Assembly (NCBI RefSeq): GCF_016863275.1
Contig: NZ_BOOO01000010.1
Span: 53,186 to 117,185, forward strand
Source: Planotetraspora mira
GTDB taxonomy: Bacteria > Actinomycetota > Actinomycetes > Streptosporangiales > Streptosporangiaceae
Direction of reading: 5' to 3'
Length of the DNA: 64,000 nt
Position 1 is the first letter of the stretch; each line of letters opens with the position of its first letter. The notes under the pieces were generated by a model that was not told the origin of the DNA, did not search any database, and was given only the letters and a program-made list of their open reading frames with translations. Shown here one piece after another: positions 26,321 through 34,163 of this stretch. A program made the position numbers and the translations under genes.

Positions 26321-27388
26321 ATGGGCGGAAACGCGCCACGAATGCGGACGTCGCTGGACGCGGTTCCCGTATTCGAGGCCGGTGTCAGCGGGTTCGGGCC
26401 GGTGAAGCACCGGATGAATTTCAACGAGAACCCTTTCGGGCCCTTGCCGAGTGTGCTCGACGTCGTGCGCGAGACCGCCGCGGGTCTCAACCGCTATCCG
26501 GACATGCTGAACAGCTCATTGATCGAGACCATCGCCGAACACTTCGGTGTGGCGCAGGAAAGCGTCGCGGTCGGCGGCGGCGGGGCCGCGGTATTGCAGC
26601 AGCTCCTCCTCGCCGCAGTGGACCAAGGAGACGAGGTCGTTTTCCCGTGGCGCTCGTTCGAGGCCTATCCGATTTTGACGTCAGTCGTCGGCGCCCGGCA
26701 GGTCCGCGTTCCGCTCTCAGGCGTCGATCAGGACCTGGAATCGATGCTGGGCGCGATCACCGACCGGACACGCCTGGTCTTCCTGTGCAATCCGAACAAC
26801 CCGACCAGCACAGCGATCGACCACGACGCCTTGGACGGCTTTATCGACCGTGCTCCCGAGCACGTACTGATCGTGCTCGATGAGGCATACCGGGAGTTCG
26901 TGCGGGCCCCCGAAGTCCCGGATGGCATCAGGCGATACGGCGATCGGCCGAACGTCGCGGTGCTGCGCACCTTTTCAAAGGCGTACGGCCTCGCCGGACT
27001 GCGGGTGGCGTTCACCGTCGCGCATCCAACGGTCGCGAGGGCGGTACGTAAGACGGCGCTGCCGTTCGGCGTCACCCGGCTGGCGGAGCGGGCCGCCCAG
27101 GCCTCGCTGCGGGCTTCGGATGAGCTCTTCGCGCGGGTGGAGACGATCGTGAAAGAGCGTGAGCGCATGGAGAGCACTCTCCGGGCACAGGGATGGCCGG
27201 TGGCCCGGAGTGAGACGAACTTCCTCTGGCTTCCCATGAAGGCGCGGTCCGCCGATTTCGGCGAGGCATGCCGGCGCGACGGTGTGCTCGTCCGGGCGTT
27301 CCCGGATGAAGGGGTTCGCATAACGGTCGATGAGGAACGAGCCAACGACATCGTTCTGTCGATCGCTCAAGAATTCGCCCGTTCGTGA
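26321..27388 (+). CDS. HisC-like PLP aminotransferase (class I/II)
   Basis: A 355-aa fold-type I aminotransferase. The substrate-entry motif FNENPFGPLPSV is like HisC. LVFLCNPNNPTSTAID and IVLDEAYREF are core motifs, and the PLP lysine lies in LRTFSKAYGLAGLRVAF near residue 220. ATG 26321 follows GAAAGG; the frame is open farther upstream to a TTG at 26234. It overlaps the next gene by the GTGA pattern. No other histidine gene is near, so this copy probably serves the neighbouring dioxygenase and exporter rather than histidine synthesis. An aromatic or imidazole amino acid, or its keto acid, is a plausible substrate (inference). Confidence 0.85.
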   Translation: MGGNAPRMRTSLDAVPVFEAGVSGFGPVKHRMNFNENPFGPLPSVLDVVRETAAGLNRYPDMLNSSLIETIAEHFGVAQESVAVGGGGAAVLQQLLLAAVDQGDEVVFPWRSFEAYPILTSVVGARQVRVPLSGVDQDLESMLGAITDRTRLVFLCNPNNPTSTAIDHDALDGFIDRAPEHVLIVLDEAYREFVRAPEVPDGIRRYGDRPNVAVLRTFSKAYGLAGLRVAFTVAHPTVARAVRKTALPFGVTRLAERAAQASLRASDELFARVETIVKERERMESTLRAQGWPVARSETNFLWLPMKARSADFGEACRRDGVLVRAFPDEGVRITVDEERANDIVLSIAQEFARS

Positions 27389-28617
27389 AGAGCACCGCGA
27401 CCGTCGGCCGCAGGCCGTCGCCGATGATGCTGGCGATCCTCATTTCGCTGAGCATCGGCGGTCTGATGTCCTCAGACATCAATCTGCCGGGAATGAGCAT
27501 GACGGCGGCATCCCTCGGCGTGCCCGTGTCCGCCGTCCAGGCGTCGTTCGGCCCGTATCTGGTCGGATTGCTGGTGGCCCAGCTGTTCTACGGCCCGCTG
27601 TCCGACGCGCGGGGCCGCCGGGTGCCGATCATCGTCGGGTTCTCTGTCTACGCACTGGCGTCACTGGCCTGCGCGTTTCCTGCGAACATCACCGTCTTCA
27701 CGGTCGCCAGACTGCTGCAGGCGCTGGGCGCCGGCGCCGGCCTGGTCGTCGCCAGGGCGGTGATCGGCGACCTGTACGACCGCGAGACCGCCGCGCGGGT
27801 GCTGGGCCTGATCATGCCGTGGATGGGCTCCTCGCCGGCCTTCGCGCCGTTCATCGGCGGCTATCTGACCGAATGGTTCTCCTGGCGTGCCCCGTTCTTG
27901 TTCACCGCCGTCCTGGCCGCTGTGACCGTGGTCGCGGTGCTGTTCCGTCTCCCCGAGTCCCGGCCGCGCACGGCGCGGACCGGCCATCTGCGAGAGACCA
28001 TCGGGAACTACCGCACGCTGTTCGGCAGCGTGGTCTTCTGGCGTTACGGCCTGAACTTGACCATGGGATATGCCGTGTACACGGGCTACCTCGTCGGATC
28101 GCCGGCCATCTTTCACAGACTGGGCGTCAGCCCCGTGGCCAACGGCTATTGCTACATCCTGATGTCGATCGCCTTCATATCCGGCAACCTCGTTTCGCGG
28201 CGCCTGGTGAGGAGCACGCCCATCGACGAGCTGTTGACGCGAGCGCACGTCATCTTCTCCGGCGGAGCACTGGCCTTCCTTCTGTTCTCGCTGTACAGCC
28301 CGCTCAATTTCTGGCCGATGATCTTCATGATGGCCGTGGTCAACGTCGGAAACGGCTTCATCTTCCCCTTGTCGGTGGCAGGTGGCGTGACCACTTTTCC
28401 CGCCTTCCCGGGTGTGGCCTCCGGCCTCCTCGGAGCCTTTCAGATGGGCGGCGGCGGCGTTGCGTCCCTCATCGTGAGCGTCAGCCCCAAGGACAGCCGA
28501 AGCATGAGCATGTTGGTGACGGCGTGCGCGATCGCCGGCCTCGCAGCCTTCCTCGCGCTCCGCAGATCGGCCCGGCCGTACAGCCGGATGCCGGCTACGC
28601 CGCTTGAGAGTCGCTGA
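27385..28617 (+). CDS. Bcr/CflA-type MFS exporter
   Basis: A 410-aa protein with about twelve spans. The family pattern is LSIGGLMSSDINLPGMSMTA for helix 1 and GPLSDARGRRVPIIVG for the loop 2-3 motif. LLQALGAGAGLVVARAVIGDLYD carries the helix 5 motif of drug exporters. It starts inside the stop codon of the aminotransferase gene, so the two are translated together. It may export the product of the preceding enzymes or give self-resistance. Its 3' end overlaps the NmrA-like gene by 23 nt on the opposite strand. Confidence 0.88.
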   Translation: MKSTATVGRRPSPMMLAILISLSIGGLMSSDINLPGMSMTAASLGVPVSAVQASFGPYLVGLLVAQLFYGPLSDARGRRVPIIVGFSVYALASLACAFPANITVFTVARLLQALGAGAGLVVARAVIGDLYDRETAARVLGLIMPWMGSSPAFAPFIGGYLTEWFSWRAPFLFTAVLAAVTVVAVLFRLPESRPRTARTGHLRETIGNYRTLFGSVVFWRYGLNLTMGYAVYTGYLVGSPAIFHRLGVSPVANGYCYILMSIAFISGNLVSRRLVRSTPIDELLTRAHVIFSGGALAFLLFSLYSPLNFWPMIFMMAVVNVGNGFIFPLSVAGGVTTFPAFPGVASGLLGAFQMGGGGVASLIVSVSPKDSRSMSMLVTACAIAGLAAFLALRRSARPYSRMPATPLESR

Positions 28618-29506
28618 GGAGAGCCTGCCGGTTGCGGGTCGCCCAGTCCGCGAGGTGCAACGCCGGTCGGCCGAGAAGCTCCTCGATCGTCGAGGTCGTC
28701 ACCGCGGCGTAGTCCATCCGGCCGTCGTACGTCTGCTGCAACCACTCCATGGCGCTGGCCGCATACGTCGCCTCCATGAAGGTCGGCGCGGCGTCTGAGC
28801 CCATCCGCAGCAGGTCCTCCGGACTCATAACCAGGGCGGTGATGGGCTGATCGAGGGTCTGCCGGAGGATCTCCGCCGCCTGAACTCCGTTGAGGAGGTC
28901 GGTCGACATCCAGTACCCCTTGCCCGCGTGGATCTCCGGCCCCTCGGCGAGGACCTTCGCCGCGACCGCCGCCAGGTCCTCGACGGCGATCCACCCGGTC
29001 GGCTTGTCGCCCATCGGCCAGGGCAGGCGCCCGTCGCGCAGCCTGAGGCTGGTCAGCAGATTCTCCATGAACATGTGCGGGTGGAGGTGGGTCCAGGGGA
29101 TGCCGCTTCCCTCGATGTACCGCTCGACCAGTTCGTGCCATGCGAAGTGAGGATCGGTGGAGCGGCCGTCCCCGAAGACGCCCAGATGGACGATGAACCC
29201 GACGCCGGCGGCGGCGGCGGCGTCCACGATCGTCTTGGCCTGGTGCGTCATCGCCACCGTGTAACCGGCCATGAGGAACAGCCGGTCGACGCCCTCGAGC
29301 GCCGCGGGGAAGGTGCGTGCGTCGTCGAGGTCGAGGTGCACCGCCGCGCGTCCTTCTGCTCGCCAGCGCTCGACCGTCTCACGGTCGCGTGAGGCTCGAA
29401 CCACGGTGACCTCGGCCGGGAAGGCCTCAAGAGCGGCCGCGATCATCCCTCCGGTCCGCCCGCTCGCGCCGAGCACCAGCACCCGCGCACCCTCGTTGTC
29501 CTGCAT
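28595..29506 (-). CDS. NmrA-like NAD(P)-binding oxidoreductase
   Basis: A 303-aa atypical short-chain dehydrogenase. The Rossmann motif VLVLGASGRTGGMIAAAL opens the chain. VDRLFLMAGYTV and VGFIVHLGVFGDG follow, and HAWHELVERYIEGSGIPWTHL resembles the NmrA/azoreductase group, which reduces or senses NADP. The start is ATG 29506. It is divergent from a TetR gene with an inverted repeat between them, and is probably that regulator's target. Substrate unknown. Confidence 0.85.
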   Translation of the reverse strand: MQDNEGARVLVLGASGRTGGMIAAALEAFPAEVTVVRASRDRETVERWRAEGRAAVHLDLDDARTFPAALEGVDRLFLMAGYTVAMTHQAKTIVDAAAAAGVGFIVHLGVFGDGRSTDPHFAWHELVERYIEGSGIPWTHLHPHMFMENLLTSLRLRDGRLPWPMGDKPTGWIAVEDLAAVAAKVLAEGPEIHAGKGYWMSTDLLNGVQAAEILRQTLDQPITALVMSPEDLLRMGSDAAPTFMEATYAASAMEWLQQTYDGRMDYAAVTTSTIEELLGRPALHLADWATRNRQALLSDSQAA

Positions 29507-29526
29507 CGTTCTCCCCCTTCGTCATG

Positions 29527-29569
29527 CGACAGCGATCACTGTCGGACGTAACGATAGTGTTCGCTGTCG
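29527..29569. promoter_or_regulatory. Probable TetR operator between divergent genes
   Basis: CGACAGCGATCACT (29527-29540) and AGTGTTCGCTGTCG (29556-29569) form an inverted repeat with one mismatch, separated by 15 nt. It lies between the NmrA-like start (29506) and the TetR start (29599), so one site could repress both genes. Confidence 0.7.
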
Positions 29570-29598
29570 TATGCTTCTGTCAAGACGAGGGAGGACAT

Positions 29599-30231
29599 GT
29601 GCGGACGTGGGCGGCGGATGACCCGAAGGCGGGGCTGATGGCGCGCAAGCGCGACGCGCTCGTCGGCGCCGCGTTGCAGGCCTTCCTCGACGAGGGCTAT
29701 GCGGGAAGCTCGGTCAACCGGATCGCGGCGAGTGCCGGCGTCTCCATCAAGACCCTCTATCGGCATTTCGACGACAAGGACGACCTGTTCATCGCGGTGA
29801 TCCAATCCGCCTGCACCCTGGACACGGATACGACGGATCCGCCCTGGTTCGACGCGCCGCCACTGACGGGGCTGACCGGGGCCGGAGCCGAACACCTGCG
29901 ACGCGTGCTGTCGGATGAACAGCTGGGGCTGTATCGCGTGGTCGTCAGGGAGTCGCAACGATTCCCGGAGCTGGGGCAGCGGTATCAGCAGAAGGTCGTC
30001 GGGCACGACATCGCGCTGGTGGCCCGCTATGTCGCACGCTGGCCGGCCGATCTGCGGGGAAAGATCAACGATCCCGTCCACCTCGCCCGCCGGTTCGGGG
30101 CGCTCCTTCGCGAGGGTCTCTTCGAGAGGGCTCTACTCGGCGGTGCGGTTCCCGAAGCGGAGGAGATCGACGACCAGGCCCTTCGCGCGGCGACCGACAT
30201 CCTCACCCTCGCCGAGGCCGGCAGGCTCTAG
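29599..30231 (+). CDS. TetR-family transcriptional regulator
   Basis: A 210-aa repressor. The helix-turn-helix is typical: ALQAFLDEGYAGSSVNRIAA then AGVSIKTLYRHFDDKDDLF at about residues 28-67. The C-terminal part is a helical ligand-binding domain of the TetR_C type. GTG 29599 has GGGAGGA before it; ATG 29638 is another option. It is divergent from the NmrA-like oxidoreductase across a clear inverted repeat. Ligand unknown. Confidence 0.9.
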   Translation: MRTWAADDPKAGLMARKRDALVGAALQAFLDEGYAGSSVNRIAASAGVSIKTLYRHFDDKDDLFIAVIQSACTLDTDTTDPPWFDAPPLTGLTGAGAEHLRRVLSDEQLGLYRVVVRESQRFPELGQRYQQKVVGHDIALVARYVARWPADLRGKINDPVHLARRFGALLREGLFERALLGGAVPEAEEIDDQALRAATDILTLAEAGRL

Positions 30232-30430
30232 CCGCCCCTGCCTCATCGGGTCATGGATGCGCAGGCAGGGCGCTCGTCGCCGGGGATGCGATCGTTCCGT
30301 CGAGCCGGAAATCCACGTGCCGTCTCCCGAGAGGCCGACGGGCGTGGGCCGGCGAAGATGACAATGAAGCAAACCCGGCGGCATGAAGAAAGTCACATAG
30401 CCGACATTGGGGCGTGGCACCATCGTCCCC

Positions 30431-31396
30431 GTGAGCACCACAGGACACACCTACAGCGTCGGCGATCGCCTCATCCGCGTGTCCATGACGGTCGTGGTCC
30501 TGGGCGTGGCCGTGGTGGCCGGCTGGGTCAGCTACTGGCACGCCGTCGCCGTCATCGAGCGCTACGGCGCGGAGGACGAACTGTCGGCCCACCTGGTCCC
30601 GGTCACCGTCGACGGCATGATCTACGCCAGCTCGATGGTGTTGTTGTGGTGCGCCCGCTACCAGCTGAAGGTGCCCGCGCTCGCTCGATGGGCACTCGCC
30701 CTCGGTATCGCCGCGACGCTCGCGGCGAACATCCTGCATGGAATCGAGCGCGGCGCGCTCGCGGCTGCTCTGGCCGCGTGGCCGGCGATCGCCCTCGTGA
30801 TCGCCTATGAGCTGACGATGTGGGTGATCCGTTCGGGCAGGGAGGTGTCCGAGCGTGTGGCGGTCGCGGCGAGTGAGCGGGCTACGGCTCCGCTCACCTT
30901 CCCGGATGTCGAGGACGGGGTCCCGGCTCAGCAGAACGTGGGCGATCGGCCGGTCGTCGGCGATCGCGAACTCGTCGGCAGAGGCGGGCTCGCGGGTCAG
31001 GCCAGGCGAGCATTCGCCGCCAGCCTCACCGAGTCCACGGCGGTGCAGGATCGAGTGACCGACCGCACCGACCGCACCGACCGCACCGACCGGATTGATC
31101 GCACCGATCGCGCCGACCGAATTGACCGCGCCGACCGCACCGCTCAGGCCGATCGCACCGAGGTGCGTGAACCTCTCGCTCAGGCGATCGGGCCTTGGGA
31201 CGAGCGATCGGATCGGCAGGCCCGGGCCGTACCTGGGGACGACCAGACGAGCGGCGATCGCCGTGCGCAGGTCGCCGCACTGCTCGCGCAGGACCCGCAG
31301 ATGACCGGGGCGGCGATCGGCCGAGCGCTCGGCCTGTCCGAGCCGCACGGACGCAGGTTGCGCAGAGAGGTCCTCAACGAGGGCAGGGACGGCTGA
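30431..31396 (+). CDS. DUF2637 membrane protein with C-terminal HTH
   Basis: A 321-aa protein. Residues 1-140 hold about four spans (VSMTVVVLGVAVVAGWVSYWHA; VPVTVDGMIYASSMVLLW; LGIAATLAANILHG; AWPAIALVIAYELTMWVI), the DUF2637 pattern. Such proteins (SpdB-like) are common on actinomycete conjugative plasmids and integrated elements. A linker follows, with a run of D-R-T repeats near 210-240. The C-terminal 60 residues (RRAQVAALLAQDPQMTGAAIGRALGL) are a winged-helix-like domain. No transfer, replication or integrase gene is adjacent, so it is a stray or domesticated element gene. GTG 30431 is the likely start. Confidence 0.8.
   Translation: MSTTGHTYSVGDRLIRVSMTVVVLGVAVVAGWVSYWHAVAVIERYGAEDELSAHLVPVTVDGMIYASSMVLLWCARYQLKVPALARWALALGIAATLAANILHGIERGALAAALAAWPAIALVIAYELTMWVIRSGREVSERVAVAASERATAPLTFPDVEDGVPAQQNVGDRPVVGDRELVGRGGLAGQARRAFAASLTESTAVQDRVTDRTDRTDRTDRIDRTDRADRIDRADRTAQADRTEVREPLAQAIGPWDERSDRQARAVPGDDQTSGDRRAQVAALLAQDPQMTGAAIGRALGLSEPHGRRLRREVLNEGRDG
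31061..31150. repeat. 9-nt repeat inside the DUF2637 gene
   Basis: Three perfect GACCGCACC units (31061-31087) are followed by decayed copies to about 31150. They encode an Asp-Arg-Thr/Ile/Ala linker of alternating charge. The unit length is a multiple of three, so expansion would keep the frame. Confidence 0.8.
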
Positions 31397-31470
31397 CCTC
31401 CGCACCTTGAGATGTCCGCCTCGGCGCCGCGTTCGTGGGTTCCGCGGCTCGTGGATCCCGGACGAGTGAC

Positions 31471-32205
31471 TCAGGGCACCGGGCGGTAGTGCGTCGTGAT
31501 CCGGCCGTCGTCGAGCAGGTGGATGGCGATGGCCGGGGGAAGGGCGAGGTCGACGGGCGGGCGCGTGTCCGTCTCGAACGGCAGCAACGCCGTACTGACC
31601 ACTCCGGGGGCGACGAGGAGCGGCAGTCCGGCGAACGTGGTGGCGGCGGCCGTGTGCGCGTGCCCGGCGAGCACCGCGACGACGTGGTCGTGACGGCCGA
31701 GCACCCGGGCGAGCCGCTCCGGCTCGCGGAGCCGGATGCCGTCGACGTAGGGGATGCCCAGCTCCGCGGCCGGGTGGTGCATGCCGACGAAGGCGGGAAC
31801 GCCTGGAGTGGCGCTCAGCACCCCGTCGAGCCAGTCGAGCGTCTCGTCGTCGAGCCGTCCTTCCGGCCGGCCCGGAATGCTGGAGTCGCACAGTGCGATC
31901 GTGGCGTGGTCGAGGTTGAGCGCCTGGTTGGCCGGGTGGTCGCCGTCGAGGCCGAGCAGCACCTTCCGCAGGTTGCCGCGGGCGTCGTGGTTGCCGGGAC
32001 ACAGGACGAGAGGAACGTCGCCCCCCTTGATCAGCTCGCGGACGATCTCGTACTCCTCGACCGCGCCGTTGTCGGCGATGTCCCCCGTGAGCAGGATCGC
32101 GTCGGGACGCAGAGCCCTGGCGTAGTCGAGCGCACGGGCGGCACGGGAGGTGTTCCGCTCGGTGCCGTCGACGTGGATGTCACTCACATGGGCGAGCACG
32201 AGCAT
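31471..32205 (-). CDS. Calcineurin-like metallophosphoesterase (CpdA-like)
   Basis: A 244-aa phosphoesterase with the complete two-metal set: HVSDIHVD near residue 6, LLTGDIAD near 39, LCPGNHDARG near 69, GMHHPA near 141 and LAGHAHTAA near 180. This arrangement is like the cyclic-nucleotide phosphodiesterase CpdA/Icc group, but the substrate is not certain from motifs. The start is ATG 32205. It stands alone, convergent with the DUF2637 gene. Confidence 0.87.
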   Translation of the reverse strand: MLVLAHVSDIHVDGTERNTSRAARALDYARALRPDAILLTGDIADNGAVEEYEIVRELIKGGDVPLVLCPGNHDARGNLRKVLLGLDGDHPANQALNLDHATIALCDSSIPGRPEGRLDDETLDWLDGVLSATPGVPAFVGMHHPAAELGIPYVDGIRLREPERLARVLGRHDHVVAVLAGHAHTAAATTFAGLPLLVAPGVVSTALLPFETDTRPPVDLALPPAIAIHLLDDGRITTHYRPVP

Positions 32206-32260
32206 GACGATTACCTCCGCGAGATCGGTGTCTTCAGCCTCTCACGCACCCGCTCGGGCG

Positions 32261-32755
32261 TCAGGAGCCGCCACCCGGCTGCGCCGCAGATTGATCATCG
32301 GCCATGGCCGGCCGGCCTTTACCCGACAAGCGCTCAGCCAGGATCCGGGCGCGAGCGAGCTGGACTTTGCGCGCCTCGCCTGCGGCGAACCCGACGAGGA
32401 GCCACGGGGCCGCCAGGTCCAGCCTGTCGTTCACCCGTGTGCCCGTGCCGTCCGCCTTGAGATCGAAGCGGTAGGCCATCCGGATACGGCCGGGGCTGCG
32501 GACCTCGCCGTGGACCGAAAGGCCGTCAGTGTGGAGGGCCACCCTGATGGGGTTGTCGTGGGTGATCACCCACAGGAACCGGAAGCGTTCGACGGCGGTG
32601 TACCGGATGACTCCCGGCTCGGAGCGATCCACGTCGCTGACCGCGACCACAAGGGGGGACAGGCCGATGTAGTTCTCGGGAGTGGTCAGGTGCTCGAACA
32701 CCTTCTCCGGCGCGGCCTCCACATGGAAATCGTGGGTCAGCACCCTGTTCGACAC
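32261..32755 (-). CDS. SRPBCC (START-like) domain protein
   Basis: A 164-aa protein. DFHVEAAPEKVFEHLTTPEN near the N-terminus and the later RMAYRFDLKADGTGTRVNDRL are typical of polyketide-cyclase/dehydrase-like lipid- or ligand-binding folds. GTG 32755 follows GCAGGAGGCAGA; the frame is open to 32809 but the ribosome site favours the later start. Function unknown. It is downstream of an XRE regulator on the same strand. Confidence 0.75.
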   Translation of the reverse strand: MSNRVLTHDFHVEAAPEKVFEHLTTPENYIGLSPLVVAVSDVDRSEPGVIRYTAVERFRFLWVITHDNPIRVALHTDGLSVHGEVRSPGRIRMAYRFDLKADGTGTRVNDRLDLAAPWLLVGFAAGEARKVQLARARILAERLSGKGRPAMADDQSAAQPGGGS

Positions 32756-32830
32756 TCTGCCTCCTGCGTCCAGCGCGATATGTCCTGAAATTGTGGCAAG
32801 ATCCACCATTTGGGGGGAAGCGCAGGATGA

Positions 32831-33622
32831 TCACGAAGGGGTGTCGCGGAGGAAGGCGGCCGTGTCCGGGTCGGCGGGAAAGAACGACTCGATCGCGAGC
32901 TCGGCGACCGTGACGTCGAGCGGGGTCCCGAATGTCGCGACGATGCTGAAGAACGACAACTCCCGGTCCCCGCGCCGCACGCGCAGCGGGACGAGGATGT
33001 CGCCCGGGCCTGGTAGCTCGACCTCGGGTTCGGCCTGGTCGCAGGGGTAGTCGAGCAATTCCGCGTACAAGTCGCCCAGCTCCGGATCGGCGGTCTGGGT
33101 GATCTGCCGCCTCAACCGGCCGAGCAGGTGGGCGCGCCATTCGCCGAGGTTGACGATGTGCGGTGCGAGCCCGTCCGGGTGCAGGCTCGCCCGTAGGACG
33201 TTCCCGAGCAGATCGGGATCGATGCCTTCGGTGATCCGCCCGATGCCCGCGTTGGCGTCGACGAGGTTCCAGCCCCGATCCACGACGACGGCGGGGTACG
33301 GCTCATGTGCGGTGAGCAGTTGCCGGATCGCCGCGCAGATGGCGGCCATGTGCGGGGAGTCCAGGGTCGACTCCGTGTAGACCGGGGCATAACCGGCGGC
33401 CAGCAGCAGGTGGTTGCGCTCGCGGAGAGGCAGGGACAGGTGCTCGCCGAGGTGCAGCACCATGTCGCGGCTGGGCTTGGCGCGGCCGGTCTCCAGGAAG
33501 CTGACGTGCCGGGTGGAGATCTCGGCCTGAATCGAGAGTTCGAGCTGGCTCAGCCGCCGGCGCTCCCGCCACTGGCGGAGCAGTTCGCCGAACGGCCGCT
33601 GGTGAAGCTGCGCTACGGTCAC
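32831..33622 (-). CDS. XRE-family regulator with MmyB-like ligand domain
   Basis: A 263-aa protein. The N-terminal Cro-type HTH (LREWRERRRLSQLELSIQAE, then ISTRHVSFLETGRAKPSRDM) spans about 12-60. The remaining residues match the MmyB-like domain found in many actinobacterial regulators, which are thought to bind fatty-acid-like ligands; HLSLPLRERNHLLLAAGYAP is its entry. It lies just upstream of the SRPBCC gene on the same strand and may control it. Its promoter region holds palindromic array B. Confidence 0.88.
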   Translation of the reverse strand: MTVAQLHQRPFGELLRQWRERRRLSQLELSIQAEISTRHVSFLETGRAKPSRDMVLHLGEHLSLPLRERNHLLLAAGYAPVYTESTLDSPHMAAICAAIRQLLTAHEPYPAVVVDRGWNLVDANAGIGRITEGIDPDLLGNVLRASLHPDGLAPHIVNLGEWRAHLLGRLRRQITQTADPELGDLYAELLDYPCDQAEPEVELPGPGDILVPLRVRRGDRELSFFSIVATFGTPLDVTVAELAIESFFPADPDTAAFLRDTPS

Positions 33623-33696
33623 ACCCCCTGACGCTATCCACCCTCCTGTATACGAGCGATTACCTCACAGGTAACCAAAGCAGCAGCACAGAGGGG

Positions 33697-33943
33697 CGTG
33701 ATCATGCATGGGTTCGTGATCATGGTGTCCGACCTGCGAAAACTCCCGGCGTGATCATGCGCAGGTTCGGAATGAGGGCCCCCGCCTGCGAAAACATCCT
33801 TCGTGATCATGCAATGGTCATTCGGTGCATGATCACGAAGGATGTCATCGCAGGTCAGCGGGGATTCCATAGAATCTATGCATGATCACCCCGGGAGTTT
33901 TCGCAGGTCAGATGTGCAACCGCCGAACCTGTGCATGATCACG
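33697..33943. repeat. Nested palindromic array B of GTGATCATGCAC repeats
   Basis: A second array, similar to that at 1.8-2.2 kb. Forward copies begin at 33697, 33715, 33750 and 33802. Reversed copies lie at 33825-33837, 33877-33890 and 33923-33943. Two pairs of arms include their flanks: 33731-33749 with 33891-33909, and 33795-33813 with 33826-33844. Both are perfect 19-nt inverted repeats. The innermost pair closes a 12-nt loop. It lies upstream of the XRE gene and ends at the broken edge of an ABC ATPase relic. Confidence 0.9.
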
Positions 33944-34095
33944 CTGGGAGGTTGGGCCAGCGCGAGTGCGATCGACAACCATTGCCTCTGACCGCCGGAG
34001 AGCTTGGCTAAAGCCGTACGGGGATCGAGGCAGACCTCAGTGAGCAGCTCACGCCAGTCGGCCGGGAATGCGGTGAAGACCCGATCGGGGTGTAC
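33944..34095 (-). pseudogene. Relic of an ABC transporter ATP-binding gene
   Basis: Read on the minus strand, about 45 codons encode AFPADWRELLTEVCLDPRTA, then AKLSGGQRQWLSIALALAQP. This is the segment around the ABC signature LSGGQ; the Walker A and Walker B parts are both missing. The reading frame runs straight into the last reversed repeat of palindromic array B at 33943. No start or stop belonging to a gene is present. It looks like a decayed gene cut by a deletion or by repeat insertion. Confidence 0.75.
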
Positions 34096-34163
34096 CTATC
34101 CCCACCCCGGCCGGGCACCTGCCGCCACTGTCCAACGATGTCCCCCTGTCCCAGACTGACGGC

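Noticed and set aside
30133..30450. 105-codon minus-strand frame between TetR and DUF2637 genes
   Set aside because: It covers the 3' end of the TetR gene and its sequence is low-complexity; high-GC shadow frame.
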